From Halalkalicoccus tibetensis (GTDB lineage Archaea > Halobacteriota > Halobacteria > Halobacteriales > Halalkalicoccaceae), in the NCBI RefSeq assembly GCF_037996645.1, contig NZ_JBBMXV010000001.1:438168-502167 (forward strand): DNA of 64,000 nucleotides, in the 5' to 3' direction. Position 1 is the stretch's first letter. The number at the start of each line of letters is the position of its first letter. Shown piece by piece: positions 33,651 to 42,690 of the stretch. Below the pieces are notes generated by a model. That model was not told where the DNA came from and made no database searches. It saw nothing but the letters and a program-made list of their open reading frames with translations. The position numbers were made by a program, and so were the translations under genes.

Positions 33651-33912
33651 GAAAGCCCTCAGCGCTCGCTGGCGCTCGCGCTTCGCCCTTTTCATGTCCA
33701 AGAAAAGACTGCTGCGCAGTCTTTTCGGGCTGAGCGGCGACGACGTCGCCGCGAGGTCCGCGGGAACTGCGTTCCCGCGAGATCCCAGAAATCGAAGATT
33801 TCTGAGGACCACCAGGCCGCATTGCGAGGGGTTCGGATCCGAACCCCTCGCTTAGGACGCCAGCCCTTCCCCGCCCCGCGAACGGGGTCGCGAATTGGCG
33901 ACCCCGTTCGCG
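33651..33912 (+). repeat. Structured hairpin element, copy 2
   Basis: Partner of 4371-4633 in the same orientation. Hairpins: 33703-33712/33716-33725 (loop TGC), 33734-33741/33745-33752 (loop GAC), 33759-33767/33771-33779 (loop TGC), 33786-33793/33797-33804 (loop GAA), 33824-33851 (28-nt perfect palindrome) and 33877-33891/33898-33912 (15-bp arms, loop GAATTG). Conserved spacers include TTTTCGGGCTGAGCGG, CGAGGTC, GAGATCCCAGAAAT, TGAGGACC and AGGACGCCAGCCCTTCCCCG. Where stems differ from copy 1, both arms have changed and pairing is kept. Confidence 0.85.
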
Positions 33913-33985
33913 CCGGCCGACGCACCGTTCGGCCGCTACAGCTCCCGCACAGCAGACCTAAACCGCGACGACCTCTACGGAGGAT

Positions 33986-34384
33986 ATGGTCGCCGTCACC
34001 TACTACTGCCCCCGCTGTGGAGCGCTCGCCGAGCTCGAACGCGACGCCTACCTCGCCGACAAGTCGGTGACGCCCTATCCCCTCGAGGGCTGGGAGTACG
34101 CCGGCCCCGACGAGGAGTACGAGGAGAGCGACGGCGTGCGGTTCGTCTGCGGGCGCGAGGAGGCCTCGGCGCTGTCCTTCCGGCCACCGGCAGGGGAGGA
34201 CACCGAGGATGAAGCGGTCGGCTGTGGCGAGCCGTTCTACCTGAGCTACGTCCGGTTCGAGGGCGGCGAGGAGGTCGACCCCCGCCCGCCCGAGGAGTAC
34301 GTCGAGATCGGAGCCGGGATCGGCCCCCGCGGGCCGCAGGGGCCGCGCGGACCGAGCGGGCCCGGCGGTCCGGGCGGGCGGTAG
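33986..34384 (+). CDS. Zinc-ribbon protein with a collagen-like C-terminal tail
   Basis: A 132-residue protein. The N-terminal ribbon YYCPRCGALAEL holds one CxxC, and further Cys occur at VRFVCGRE and EAVGCGEPF, so zinc binding by four Cys is plausible. The last 22 residues are a Gly-X-Y run (GPRGPQGPRGPSGPGGPGGR), resembling collagen, with Pro at many X positions. A strong ribosome binding site GGAGG (33979-33983) sits just before the ATG, unusual in this mostly leaderless genome. The collagen-like tail could drive trimerisation. No named function. Confidence 0.75.
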   Translation: MVAVTYYCPRCGALAELERDAYLADKSVTPYPLEGWEYAGPDEEYEESDGVRFVCGREEASALSFRPPAGEDTEDEAVGCGEPFYLSYVRFEGGEEVDPRPPEEYVEIGAGIGPRGPQGPRGPSGPGGPGGR

Positions 34385-34424
34385 CAGGCGGAAAGGTAAC
34401 GTCGCTGGCGCGAATCCCCCCGTC

Positions 34425-34640
34425 ATGGACGATGAGATCCTCGCCGATCAGCGCGAGCTCGTCGAACTGCTCGAGTCCGCCGGCTGGGACGTCACCGACG
34501 CGGAGCTGTCGGTCTACGAGAGCCCCTGGGAGAACGACGAGGCGCCCGAGGCCTCGGTCACGCTCAGCGCCCGCAAGCGCTATCCCGAGGAGGGCGACGA
34601 CGGCGATGATGAGGACGACAACCCGTACCGGATCTCCTAA
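34425..34640 (+). CDS. Small acidic protein, 71 aa
   Basis: A 71-residue highly acidic protein: MDDEILADQRELVELLESAG begins a helix, VTDAELSVYESPWENDEAPE follows, then a strand ASVTLSARKRYPEE and an Asp-rich tail ending NPYRIS. The composition is strongly haloarchaeal and supports coding. No family is recognised. Its stop overlaps that of the convergent rtcB gene by 4 bp. Confidence 0.7.
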   Translation: MDDEILADQRELVELLESAGWDVTDAELSVYESPWENDEAPEASVTLSARKRYPEEGDDGDDEDDNPYRIS

Positions 34641-36097
34641 CCCTTGATGTTACAGACCGGGAACGTGCGCGCGACCTTGTCGCCGATCCCCAGCTCGTCG
34701 CTGACCCGAACGACCTCGTCGACGTCCTTGTAGACGCCGGGGGCCTCCTCGGCGACCGTCGCGCCGCTCTGGGCCTTCACGTAAATGCGGTCCTGATCGC
34801 GCAGGCCGTCCTGTACGTCGCCGCCCCAGAACTCGTTTTTCGCCTGCGTCCGGCTCATCACCCGTCCCGCGCCGTGGGCCGTCGAGCCGAACGTCTCTGC
34901 CATCGAGTGCTCCCCGCCCCTAAGGACGAAACTGCCCGCGCCCATGCTCCCGGGGATGATGACGGGCTGGCCCACGTCACGATACGCCGCGGGCACCTCG
35001 GGGTGGCCCGCCGGAAACGCCCGCGTCGCGCCCTTGCGGTGGACGTAGAGCTCGCGGTCCTCGCCCTCGACGGTGTGTTCTTCTTTCTTCGCGATGTTGT
35101 GGGCGACGTCGTAGAGCAGCTCCATCTCCATCTCCTCGTGGCTCCTGTCGAAGACCCGCTCGAACACTTCCATCGTCCGGTGCATGATCAGCTGGCGGTT
35201 GACCCACGCGAAGTTGATCGCCGCACACATCGCGCCGTAGTACTCCTCGGCCAGCTCCGAGCCCGCGGGCGCGGCCGCGAGCTCCTTGTCGGGCAGCTCC
35301 GCGAGCATGTCGCCGTGTTCCTGTTCGATCCTTCGGAGGTAGTCCGTACAGACCTGGTGGCCCAGGCCACGGGAGCCGGTGTGAATCAGGACGACGATCT
35401 GCTCCTCGGCGAGGCCGTAGGCGTCGGCGACGTCCCCGCGGAAGACGTCAGTGACGCGCTGGACCTCGAGGAAGTGGTTGCCTGAGCCCAGCGAGCCGAT
35501 CTGGTTCTTCCCGCGGTCCTTGGCCTTCTGGCTCACCGCGCTCGGATCGCTGTCGGTGCGAACGCCCTCGTCCTCGCAGTGATCGAGATCCGCGGGCACG
35601 GCATAGCCCTCCTCGAGCGCCCACTCCATGCCCCGATCCAGAATGGCCTCGACGGTGTCGATCCCGCTCTCGACGACGCCGCCGCCGCCAAGCCCCGAGG
35701 GGATGTTCGCGAACAGCGCGTCGACGAGCTCCTCCTCGCGGCCGTCGACGTCGTCGTAGGTGAGGTTCGTCGTCATCATCCGCACGCCGCAGTTGATGTC
35801 GTAGCCGACGCCGCCGGGCGAGATACAGCCCTCCTCGGCGTCGAGCGCGGCGACGCCGCCCACGGGAAAGCCGTAGCCCTGGTGGCCGTCGGGCATGCAC
35901 AGCGCCTGTTTCTGGATCCCGGGCAGGTGGGCGGTGTTCTTGAGCTGCTGGATCGTCTTGTCGTCGCTGATCTCCTCCAAGAGCGCCTCGCTGGCGAGCA
36001 CGCGGGCCGGCACGCGCATCCCGTCGTCCCGGGTGATCTCCCAGACGTTCTCGCGGACCCGCTCGAGCGTGATCCCGTCGGCGTCGAAGGTGGTCAT
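34637..36097 (-). CDS. rtcB: RNA-splicing ligase RtcB
   Basis: A 486-residue protein of normal RtcB length. It joins 2',3'-cyclic-phosphate or 3'-phosphate RNA ends to 5'-hydroxyl ends with GTP and Mn(II), and seals tRNA halves after intron removal. Active-site motifs are GVGYDINCGVRMMTT (metal-binding Asp and Cys), SLGSGNHFLEVQ, LIHTGSRGLGHQ, INFAWVNRQ and SMGAGSFVLRG, with HGAGRVMSR holding the guanylylated His. No intein interrupts it, though archaeal RtcB often carries one. The ATG at 36097 (MTTFDADGIT) starts the domain. Its activator, archease, is encoded at 47124-47537. Confidence 0.95.
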   Translation of the reverse strand: MTTFDADGITLERVRENVWEITRDDGMRVPARVLASEALLEEISDDKTIQQLKNTAHLPGIQKQALCMPDGHQGYGFPVGGVAALDAEEGCISPGGVGYDINCGVRMMTTNLTYDDVDGREEELVDALFANIPSGLGGGGVVESGIDTVEAILDRGMEWALEEGYAVPADLDHCEDEGVRTDSDPSAVSQKAKDRGKNQIGSLGSGNHFLEVQRVTDVFRGDVADAYGLAEEQIVVLIHTGSRGLGHQVCTDYLRRIEQEHGDMLAELPDKELAAAPAGSELAEEYYGAMCAAINFAWVNRQLIMHRTMEVFERVFDRSHEEMEMELLYDVAHNIAKKEEHTVEGEDRELYVHRKGATRAFPAGHPEVPAAYRDVGQPVIIPGSMGAGSFVLRGGEHSMAETFGSTAHGAGRVMSRTQAKNEFWGGDVQDGLRDQDRIYVKAQSGATVAEEAPGVYKDVDEVVRVSDELGIGDKVARTFPVCNIKG

Positions 36098-36174
36098 ACC
36101 CGTACTCGGCCCGGCGGCGGGGAATAGGTTTCGCCAGTGGATTCGACACAATCCGGGCTACCAGCGACAGGTGC

Positions 36175-36369
36175 TCACTCCTCGGTGGCGTGCTTTCGCT
36201 CGTAGAGGTAGGCGGGGATGACGACGAGGCCGACGATCGGGATGAGGACACCGTAGGCCCATCCGTGGGGGTTCAACCCGACCCGCCGCGCGTCGATCTC
36301 GATGGCGATCCACGCGACGATGTGGATCGGCAGGGCGACGAGCAGCGCGAGCACGACGAGACCCTCCAT
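36175..36369 (-). CDS. Small two-span membrane protein, 64 aa
   Basis: A 64-residue protein with two hydrophobic segments (MEGLVVLALLVALPIHIVAW and GVLIPIVGLVVIPAYLY) separated by a charged turn IEIDARRVGLNPHGWAYG and ending in a charged tail YERKHATEE. The DARRxG-N-HGWAYG turn recurs in small haloarchaeal membrane proteins. The C-terminus is likely cytoplasmic. Function unknown. Confidence 0.75.
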   Translation of the reverse strand: MEGLVVLALLVALPIHIVAWIAIEIDARRVGLNPHGWAYGVLIPIVGLVVIPAYLYERKHATEE

Positions 36370-36426
36370 CTCCCGAAGGATCCACCGAGCGGGTAATGGG
36401 CTTTGTGCCGCGCGCCGGCGGCGACC

Positions 36427-38082
36427 CTAGCTGGGGCGCTGGGCGGACTCGATCTTCTCGCGGCTCCGCTCGCGGAGCTCCTCGCGGCGGTCCTCGTCGG
36501 CCTCGAGGACGGCCTCGATCCGCGCGGCGAGCCGGCCGGCCGCGAGCACGTCCGGCACTGCGACGTACAGCGCGCCGCGCTCGAACAGCTCGCGCGCGCT
36601 CTTTTCGTCCGTCGCGCGCGTGATGACGTCGGCCTCGGTGTCAAGCTCAAGGGCACGTGCCGAGCGTTCCTCCTGGATGACCGTCGAGACGATCAGCTCG
36701 GCCCGGTCGGCCCGCGCGGCCTCCCAGACCCGATCGCCCATCACGTCGCCGACGACGTAGTTCTCGACGTCGTCGACCAACCCCTCGACCAGCACGGGGT
36801 CGTTCTCGATGACGACGAACTCCCGGCCGGCCTCCTCGCAGGCCCGCGCGACCTCCTTGCCCTCGGTCCCGTAGCCGACGACGATCACGTGATCGGAGAG
36901 GTCGTCCGTAACGCGGCTTCGTTCGTCGACCCGTTGGACCGGCCCGAACAGTCCCCGCTCGGCGAGTGCGCGGTGGATCTCCTCGCCGTACCGGCTCGAG
37001 TACGCCGAGACGATCATCGTCACGACGCCGGCCAGCACGATCGCCTCGAACAGCGCGCCCTCGATCGTGCCGGCCCCGAGCGCGCCGATGGCGACGATCA
37101 GCGAGAACTCGCTGACCTGATCGAGCCCGAGGGCGGCCAGCGTCGACGTCCGGGGATCGTAGCCCCGTCGGAGCAGGACGAGCACGGCGATCGCCGGGTT
37201 CACGACCAGCACGGCGACCACGAGCACGAGCGTGTACAGCGCGGTCTCGAGGGTCGGGATCGCGATCAACGCTCCCAGCGTGAGGAAGAAGATCGGCGCG
37301 AAGAAGTCGTGGAGGTCCTCGATCGCGTCGAGCATCTTGATGTTGTAGGGGTACTCGGGGGAGACGGCGAGCCCGGCGGCGAAGGCCCCGACGACGATCG
37401 AGATGCCGGCGAGTTCCGAGAGGGCGATGAAGCCGATGATGAACGACACCCCCACCAGCATCATGATCTCGATGTCGTCGGCGAGCGACGCGATCCGATC
37501 GAAGAGGTAGCGCCGGACGAACAGCCCCACGAGCACCAGACCGATCCCGACCGCGAGCTGCTCGAGGGCGGGCTGGGCCGAGTAGACGAACGCGCTGAGA
37601 CAGAGGACGACGACGATCGCGAGCAAGTCCTCGACGAAGTGGATCGACTCGCGCAGGCGCTCGAAGGTGACGTCCGGTCGCCCGTTCGCCTCGCCCAGGC
37701 TGACGAGCGAGGAGCTGAGCGCCGCCGCGATCGCGAGATACAGCGCGTTCAGCCCGTCGAGGCCCAACCCTAGGCCGACGAGGTAGAACGCCCCGCCGGT
37801 GACCAGCAGCTGGACGATGGCGATGACCGTGCTGTCGGCCCCGAGCTCCCTGATGTCGGCCGTGTCGAACTCGACGCCGAAGAGGAACACGAGGAAGGCG
37901 ATCCCCCACTGGGCCAGATCGAGCAGCTGCTCCTCGGCGATCACGAAGCCGGCGACGATCCCGGCGACGAGATAGAAGGGGATCACCGGCAGCCCGTAGC
38001 GGCCCGCGGCCAGCAACAACACGGCGGCCAGCACGAAGATCGCGGTCAGCGAGCCGATCACCTCAACGACCATCGGACTCAC
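36427..38082 (-). CDS. CPA2 cation/proton antiporter with TrkA-N domain (second of tandem)
   Basis: A 551-residue protein: about 12 membrane spans in residues 1-380 (Na_H_Exchanger/KefB type, with PYNIKMLDAIEDLHDFFAPI as a family stretch), then a cytoplasmic Rossmann domain DHVIVVGYGTEGKEVARACE that binds NAD(H) or nucleotides (TrkA-N), continuing to about residue 520. Such proteins exchange K+ or Na+ for H+ and are gated by the nucleotide domain. Its start lies 20 bp inside the end of the related upstream gene (38063-39754). A closer start MVVEVIG at about 38073 is possible. Confidence 0.9.
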   Translation of the reverse strand: MSPMVVEVIGSLTAIFVLAAVLLLAAGRYGLPVIPFYLVAGIVAGFVIAEEQLLDLAQWGIAFLVFLFGVEFDTADIRELGADSTVIAIVQLLVTGGAFYLVGLGLGLDGLNALYLAIAAALSSSLVSLGEANGRPDVTFERLRESIHFVEDLLAIVVVLCLSAFVYSAQPALEQLAVGIGLVLVGLFVRRYLFDRIASLADDIEIMMLVGVSFIIGFIALSELAGISIVVGAFAAGLAVSPEYPYNIKMLDAIEDLHDFFAPIFFLTLGALIAIPTLETALYTLVLVVAVLVVNPAIAVLVLLRRGYDPRTSTLAALGLDQVSEFSLIVAIGALGAGTIEGALFEAIVLAGVVTMIVSAYSSRYGEEIHRALAERGLFGPVQRVDERSRVTDDLSDHVIVVGYGTEGKEVARACEEAGREFVVIENDPVLVEGLVDDVENYVVGDVMGDRVWEAARADRAELIVSTVIQEERSARALELDTEADVITRATDEKSARELFERGALYVAVPDVLAAGRLAARIEAVLEADEDRREELRERSREKIESAQRPS

Positions 38083-39754
38083 CCCCCTCGAGCCCCTCGC
38101 GGGTGCGATCGACCGTCGCGTCGAACGCCTCCCGGTCGGTCAGGTAGTCGGTCACGTGCTCGGCCAGCACCTCGCCGGCGAGCACCTGCCGGATGATCAC
38201 GTAGTCGGCACCCTCGTCGTAGAGCGTCGCCGCGTCCTCGGGGTGGCCGGCCGCGACGAACGTCGTCGCGTCCTCGGGGGCTTGCTCGAGGAGCTGGCGG
38301 TTGATCTCCGTCTGAGTCGCCATGCTCATGACGAACGACGCGTTCTCGAGGTCCGCCTCCTGGCGGATCTCGCCGTGGCGGAAGTCGCCGTAGTTGTAGT
38401 CGAAGCCGCTATCCCGAAGCTCGGAGACGTTCTCGGGTGACCGATCGACGAGGACGATGTCGTCGAACTGCTCACGGATGGGGTCGAGCGACTCGACCAC
38501 GAGCCGGTCGTAGCCGATGATCACCGCGTGGTCCTCGTGGACGCCGAGCTCCGTCTCGATGCGGTCGTCCGACTTGAAGCGTTCCAGGTACGGTTCGGCA
38601 CGCCTGTAGATCTCGTGGTTGTTGATGATCACGTATGTCGAAAGCGGCATCGTTACTAGCGCCATCAGGCTGAAGAAGCCGAGCAGGTCCTCCTCGATGA
38701 ATCCCTGGGTAACGGCGATGGCCCCGAGAACGAGCGAGAACTCGCTGACCTGCAGCATGTTGATCGTCCCGATGAAGGAGGTCTCGACGTCGAAGTTCTG
38801 GCTCAGGAAGAGCCCGAAGACGATGAAGAAGTTCCCGATGATCAACAGCGCGGCGGCGATCAGCGCCTCCTGCCAGTAGGCGAGCAGCTGATCGGCGGTC
38901 ATCTGCAGGCCGATCGAGGCGAAGAAGACCACGATGAAGAAGTCGGTGACGAGACTCATCCGTTCCTTGAGCTCCGTGCTGTAGGGGAGCTGGGCGAGCG
39001 CGAGGCCGGCGAGGAAGGCGCCGACCTCGACCGAGAGCTCGAGGGTCTCGGCCGCGAAGATGAAGACGAACGCCCACGCGATTCCGACGGTGAAGAGGGT
39101 GCTCTCGTTCTGGGCGCTCGCGCGGAGCAGCGTCGGCAGCAGATATCGATAGGAGAGGTACGCTGCCAGCCCGACCAGCGCCATCAGCCCGAGCACGCGC
39201 CCCATGCTCAGGGCGACCTCGGTGACGTCGTCGACCGTACCGACGCCGAGCACCGCGAGCGCGATCACGAGGTAGATGTCCTGGACGATCAGGATGCCGA
39301 CGTCGACCCGACCGTATAAGGTCTTGAGCTCGTCCTTGTCGCCGAGGATCTTGACGATGATCGGCGTCGCCCCGAAGGTGGTCGCGAGCGCGATCATCCC
39401 CGACTGGAACGGGTCGAACCCGATCAGCAGGGCGACGGAAAAGGAGAGGACCGCCTGCAGGACCGCCTGTCCGGCCGCGATCGCGGCGGTCGGCTTGAGG
39501 ATGTCGCGGATGTTCTCGAAGCTCATCTCGATGCCGAGCAGGAAGAGGAGGAAGCCGAGGCCCAGCTCGGCCATGATCTCGATGAGCTCGTCCTCGCCGA
39601 CGAGGTCGAGCATCACCGGGCCGATGACGATCCCGGTGAGGATGTACGCGACGATGGTCGGCTGTTTGGTCTTTCGGGCGAGGATCGCGAGGACCGCTGC
39701 CGTGACGATGACGGCGGCGAAGTCGGTCGCGAGGGCGATACCGCCGAGGCTCAT
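38063..39754 (-). CDS. CPA2 cation/proton antiporter with TrkA-N domain (first of tandem)
   Basis: A 563-residue protein with the same order as its neighbour: membrane antiporter domain (LAILARKTKQPTIVAYILTG and GIVIGPVML at the start; FLLGIEMSFENIRDILK), then the cytoplasmic nucleotide-binding part EDHAVIIGYDRLVVESLDPI (about residue 405), ending in a DREAFDATVDRTREGLEGG tail. The GYDRLV loop lacks the full G-x-G-x-x-G pattern, so nucleotide binding may be weak. The two antiporters may form a heteromeric pair because they are translationally coupled. Confidence 0.9.
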   Translation of the reverse strand: MSLGGIALATDFAAVIVTAAVLAILARKTKQPTIVAYILTGIVIGPVMLDLVGEDELIEIMAELGLGFLLFLLGIEMSFENIRDILKPTAAIAAGQAVLQAVLSFSVALLIGFDPFQSGMIALATTFGATPIIVKILGDKDELKTLYGRVDVGILIVQDIYLVIALAVLGVGTVDDVTEVALSMGRVLGLMALVGLAAYLSYRYLLPTLLRASAQNESTLFTVGIAWAFVFIFAAETLELSVEVGAFLAGLALAQLPYSTELKERMSLVTDFFIVVFFASIGLQMTADQLLAYWQEALIAAALLIIGNFFIVFGLFLSQNFDVETSFIGTINMLQVSEFSLVLGAIAVTQGFIEEDLLGFFSLMALVTMPLSTYVIINNHEIYRRAEPYLERFKSDDRIETELGVHEDHAVIIGYDRLVVESLDPIREQFDDIVLVDRSPENVSELRDSGFDYNYGDFRHGEIRQEADLENASFVMSMATQTEINRQLLEQAPEDATTFVAAGHPEDAATLYDEGADYVIIRQVLAGEVLAEHVTDYLTDREAFDATVDRTREGLEGGESDGR

Positions 39755-39877
39755 CGATCGGCCCTACAGAATCCGACGTTCATCGATCACTCTATGAAAT
39801 CTCCTTCCCTGAGGCCCCTCGTTCTTTCGCTTGTAGCTGCCGGACCGGCCGAAGCGGAGCCCCGTGGCGCCCGTCGG

Positions 39878-42148
39878 TCAGTCCGCGAGTCGCTCGGCGA
39901 CCGCCTCCCGGACGCCCCGATGGGTCTCGTAGGGACCGCGGATCATCGCGACGTTCGCGCTGGCTTGCTCGCCGACCTGTTTCGCGATCGATCCGAACAT
40001 GATGCGCGAGACGGCCTTCTTCTCCGAGACGCCGGCACAGACCGTGTCGTAGTCGTCGATCGCCTCGAGGATCGCGTCGGCGGTGTCGTCGGCGACGAGC
40101 ACCTCCGTCTCGTACTCCTCGGGCTCGAGTCCCGCCTCCTCGGCGATTCCCTCGATCATCGCCTCACCCCGGTCGACGGGGTCGGGCTCGTCGTCGCCCT
40201 CCGCTTCTGGCTGTTGGACGTTCAACAGCGTCGGAACGCGTCCGTCGATCATCGCGAACTCGGCGGCCCGCCGGGCGGCCACGGGCGCGTGCGGGCCGGG
40301 GCCCGCGAGCGCCACCGGCGTGCCGATGACGTCGTTCTTGAGCTCCACGATCGAGACGTCACAGGGCGCGTGCTTGAGGACGGGATCGAGGTTCGAGCCG
40401 AAGACCTCCTGGCGCCGGGTCTGGGGCCCATGAGACCCGATGAGGACCTGATCGGCCCCCTCCTCCTCGGTCACGTCGAGGATCGTTCGGCCGACGTCAC
40501 GGCCCACGATCGCGCGCGTCCTGAGGCTGACGTCCATCCCCTCGGCGGCCTCCCGGGCGCTCTCGAGGAGCTCGCGTTGTGTCTCGACGCGCTCCTCCTC
40601 GAACTGGAGCTTCTGGTCGAGCGAGGTCTGGTCGGGGACCTGCAGCACGTTGATCGCGACGATTTCCGGGGTTTCGTCCTCCTCGGAGTGGGTGTTGGCG
40701 CTCGCGGCGGCGAGCTCCAACAGCCCCTCCTGTGTCCCCGGGTTCGCGACCGGGACGACGACCCGGTAGCCGTCGGTCGGCTCGCCGGGACCGCCCGGCT
40801 GCTCGGCGATCGCGTCGCCCATGAGGCTCTCGTCGACGTCCTGCTTGCGGACGTACAGCAGGTACCAGAGGGCGCCGAGCGCGACGATCCCCAGCCCGAT
40901 GGCGATCACGACCGGCTCCATCTGCGTGATGACGACGACCGACAGGATCACACCTAGTACCGGCACTGCCGGATACAGCGCGCCGGGGACCTCGAAGTCG
41001 GGCTCGTAGCCGTCGGGATCCGCACGCCGGATCACGACGAGCGAGACGTGAACGAGCGCGTAGGCGACGAGGAAGCTGAAGCTCGCGACCTCGGCGAGGA
41101 TCTCGATGATCCCCTCGACCCAGAGACCGGCGAGAACCAGCAGCGCGGTGATCCCGCCGGTCGCCATCACCGCCCGGTGGGGCGTGTAGAACTTGCTGTG
41201 GGTCTCGTTGAGCCAGTCGCTCATCAGGTCGTCGCGCCCCATCGCGAAGACGACGCGTGCGGCCGCGAGGATCGAGGAGTTCGAGCTCGAGATCGCCGCG
41301 ATCACCGCGGAGGCGACGATCGCGACCACGCCGGCGAGCCCCATCGAGATCTCCGCGACGTCAGAGACCGGCACGAGCGAGTCGCCCAGCTCGTCGAACG
41401 GAACGACCCCGGTGCTGATCACCATCACGACCATGTAGAGGATCGTCACCGAGACCACCGAGAGGATCATCGTCAGCGGGATGTTCCGACCGGGGTTCTT
41501 GACCTCCTCGGCGACGGTGGCGATGATCTCGAAGCCGAGGAACGTGACGAAGACGAGCCCCGTCGTCGCGATGATCCCGCTCACGCCGGTCGGCGCGAAT
41601 GGATCGAGGTTCGCGGGCTCGACGAAGAAGACGCCGACCGCGAGGTAGATGAGGATCACCACCGTCTCGGCGCCGATCATGATGTTCTGGAAGCTGCTCG
41701 ACTCCTCGGTGCCGTAGTAGTTGACCCCGATCAGGAACGACAGTCCGAGGAGGCCGAACAGGATCACGAGGAACCGCCCGTCGATGAACGGCACCGGCTC
41801 GACGAGGTACTGGCCGAAGCCGATCATGTAGAAGGCGCTCGCGAACATCAGGCCCGTCCACATCCCCCAGCCGACGATCGAGCCGAAGAAACTGCCCAGC
41901 GCGCGGTTGACGTAGTGGTAGCTCCCGCCGGCGATCGGCATCCCCGTCGCGAGCTCGGCGAGCGAGACCGCCGCGAACAGCGCGACGAGCCCGGCGATCG
42001 CGAAGGAAAGCGAGCTCGCCGGCCCGGCGCCCTCCGCGGCGATCCCCGGCAGGATGAAGATCCCCGCCCCGATCATCGTCCCGCCCCCCATCGTCATCGC
42101 CTCGAGGAAGCCGAGGTTGCGCGCGAGCTCCCCATCGCCGCCGCTCAT
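39878..42148 (-). CDS. Amino-acid permease with two C-terminal UspA domains
   Basis: A 756-residue fusion. Residues about 1-440 form a 12-span APC-family transporter (GFLEAMTMGGGTMIGAGIFI, MPIAGGSYHYVNRALGSFFG). Residues about 465-600 and 610-750 are two UspA-like domains: the first has RVVVPVANPGTQEGLLELAA and QVLIGSHGPQTRR, the second IGTPVALAGPGPHAPVAARR and SRIMFGSIAKQVGEQ. Such CAT-type fusions in haloarchaea move cationic or other amino acids and are sensed by the cytoplasmic Usp part. I use the ATG at 42148 (MSGGDGELARN); the frame extends upstream with 47 Arg/Ser-rich residues that look non-coding. Confidence 0.9.
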   Translation of the reverse strand: MSGGDGELARNLGFLEAMTMGGGTMIGAGIFILPGIAAEGAGPASSLSFAIAGLVALFAAVSLAELATGMPIAGGSYHYVNRALGSFFGSIVGWGMWTGLMFASAFYMIGFGQYLVEPVPFIDGRFLVILFGLLGLSFLIGVNYYGTEESSSFQNIMIGAETVVILIYLAVGVFFVEPANLDPFAPTGVSGIIATTGLVFVTFLGFEIIATVAEEVKNPGRNIPLTMILSVVSVTILYMVVMVISTGVVPFDELGDSLVPVSDVAEISMGLAGVVAIVASAVIAAISSSNSSILAAARVVFAMGRDDLMSDWLNETHSKFYTPHRAVMATGGITALLVLAGLWVEGIIEILAEVASFSFLVAYALVHVSLVVIRRADPDGYEPDFEVPGALYPAVPVLGVILSVVVITQMEPVVIAIGLGIVALGALWYLLYVRKQDVDESLMGDAIAEQPGGPGEPTDGYRVVVPVANPGTQEGLLELAAASANTHSEEDETPEIVAINVLQVPDQTSLDQKLQFEEERVETQRELLESAREAAEGMDVSLRTRAIVGRDVGRTILDVTEEEGADQVLIGSHGPQTRRQEVFGSNLDPVLKHAPCDVSIVELKNDVIGTPVALAGPGPHAPVAARRAAEFAMIDGRVPTLLNVQQPEAEGDDEPDPVDRGEAMIEGIAEEAGLEPEEYETEVLVADDTADAILEAIDDYDTVCAGVSEKKAVSRIMFGSIAKQVGEQASANVAMIRGPYETHRGVREAVAERLAD

Positions 42149-42690
42149 ACGATACCACTCGATTGGCTCGAACCGAGGCGGATCCTGTTCCGAGACCGAT
42201 CGACCGGAACGACCCGCTCGGAGCCGTCGAAGACGTGCCTGGCTCGTCGACCGGCTTCCGCGGGATCCGTCCCGGGAAGCTCGGACCACCTAAGTGCCAT
42301 GACCCCTCTTTAGGGCTAAGCGCCGTCTAAATGTTTCAGACGGTTTCAGAGGACAAAGGCGCTACCATCGGCCATCGCGGTAAACACGCTCCTCGGACAA
42401 TCACTACGGGATATCTCCGGTTTAGGGGATCGAGAACACCGTTCTATAGGGGCCGTTACGGGTGGGGATGTACCGGGTGTGCCCCCAAGCAGTTTCGGGA
42501 ACGGAGAACACCGCCATCGTGATAGGGTCACTCATAACGAGCGAATCCGATACGAACGGGGCTGCGAGCCGGCCCCGGTCACAGTAGAATGAAGTGAGTC
42601 AGAGCCGAACCGGGAGGTGATGAGTGCCCACGGGATCGCGATACGCGTAGACGACGGAGGACGGCCGTGAGATGGTTCGGGGAGTGAGCC
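42149..42690. other. 542-bp gene-free divergent spacer
   Basis: I find no convincing gene. It contains a 6-bp inverted repeat, CCGTCT-N9-AGACGG (42323-42343), a TATA-like CCCTAAAGAGG on the minus strand (about 42307-42317, far from the permease ATG), and two direct copies of GAGAACACCG (42432-42441 and 42504-42513). A long 5' leader for the permease mRNA or an unrecognised small RNA could lie here. Confidence 0.45.

Larger units (their letters stand above)
33526..33985. other. Gene-free spacer holding structured element copy 2
   Basis: This 460-bp divergent spacer between the eIF2B-like gene and the zinc-ribbon gene is almost filled by hairpins (33565-33912). Short stretches at each end serve as promoters: a weak GTCTTTGCC near 33549-33557 on the minus strand, and CCTAAACC (about 33957-33964) before the plus-strand gene. 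Open frames here on either strand are products of the repeat. Confidence 0.6.

Noticed and set aside
32674-33822. Long N-terminal extension of the eIF2B-like gene, starting at 33822
   Set aside because: The first 99 residues are the translation of the hairpin element and include the GPRGDVVAAQPEKTA phrase also readable at 4412-4639. The family start MIDETVAEIEG at 33525 is far more plausible.
42149-42289. N-terminal extension of the amino-acid permease to 42289
   Set aside because: The 47 added residues are Arg/Ser-rich with no resemblance to transporter N-termini. The ATG at 42148 begins the family-typical sequence.
41048-42313. Long open frame on the plus strand opposite the amino-acid permease
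   Set aside because: Highly charged Arg/Asp/Glu text without motifs. The permease on the minus strand has clear APC and UspA signatures over the same DNA.
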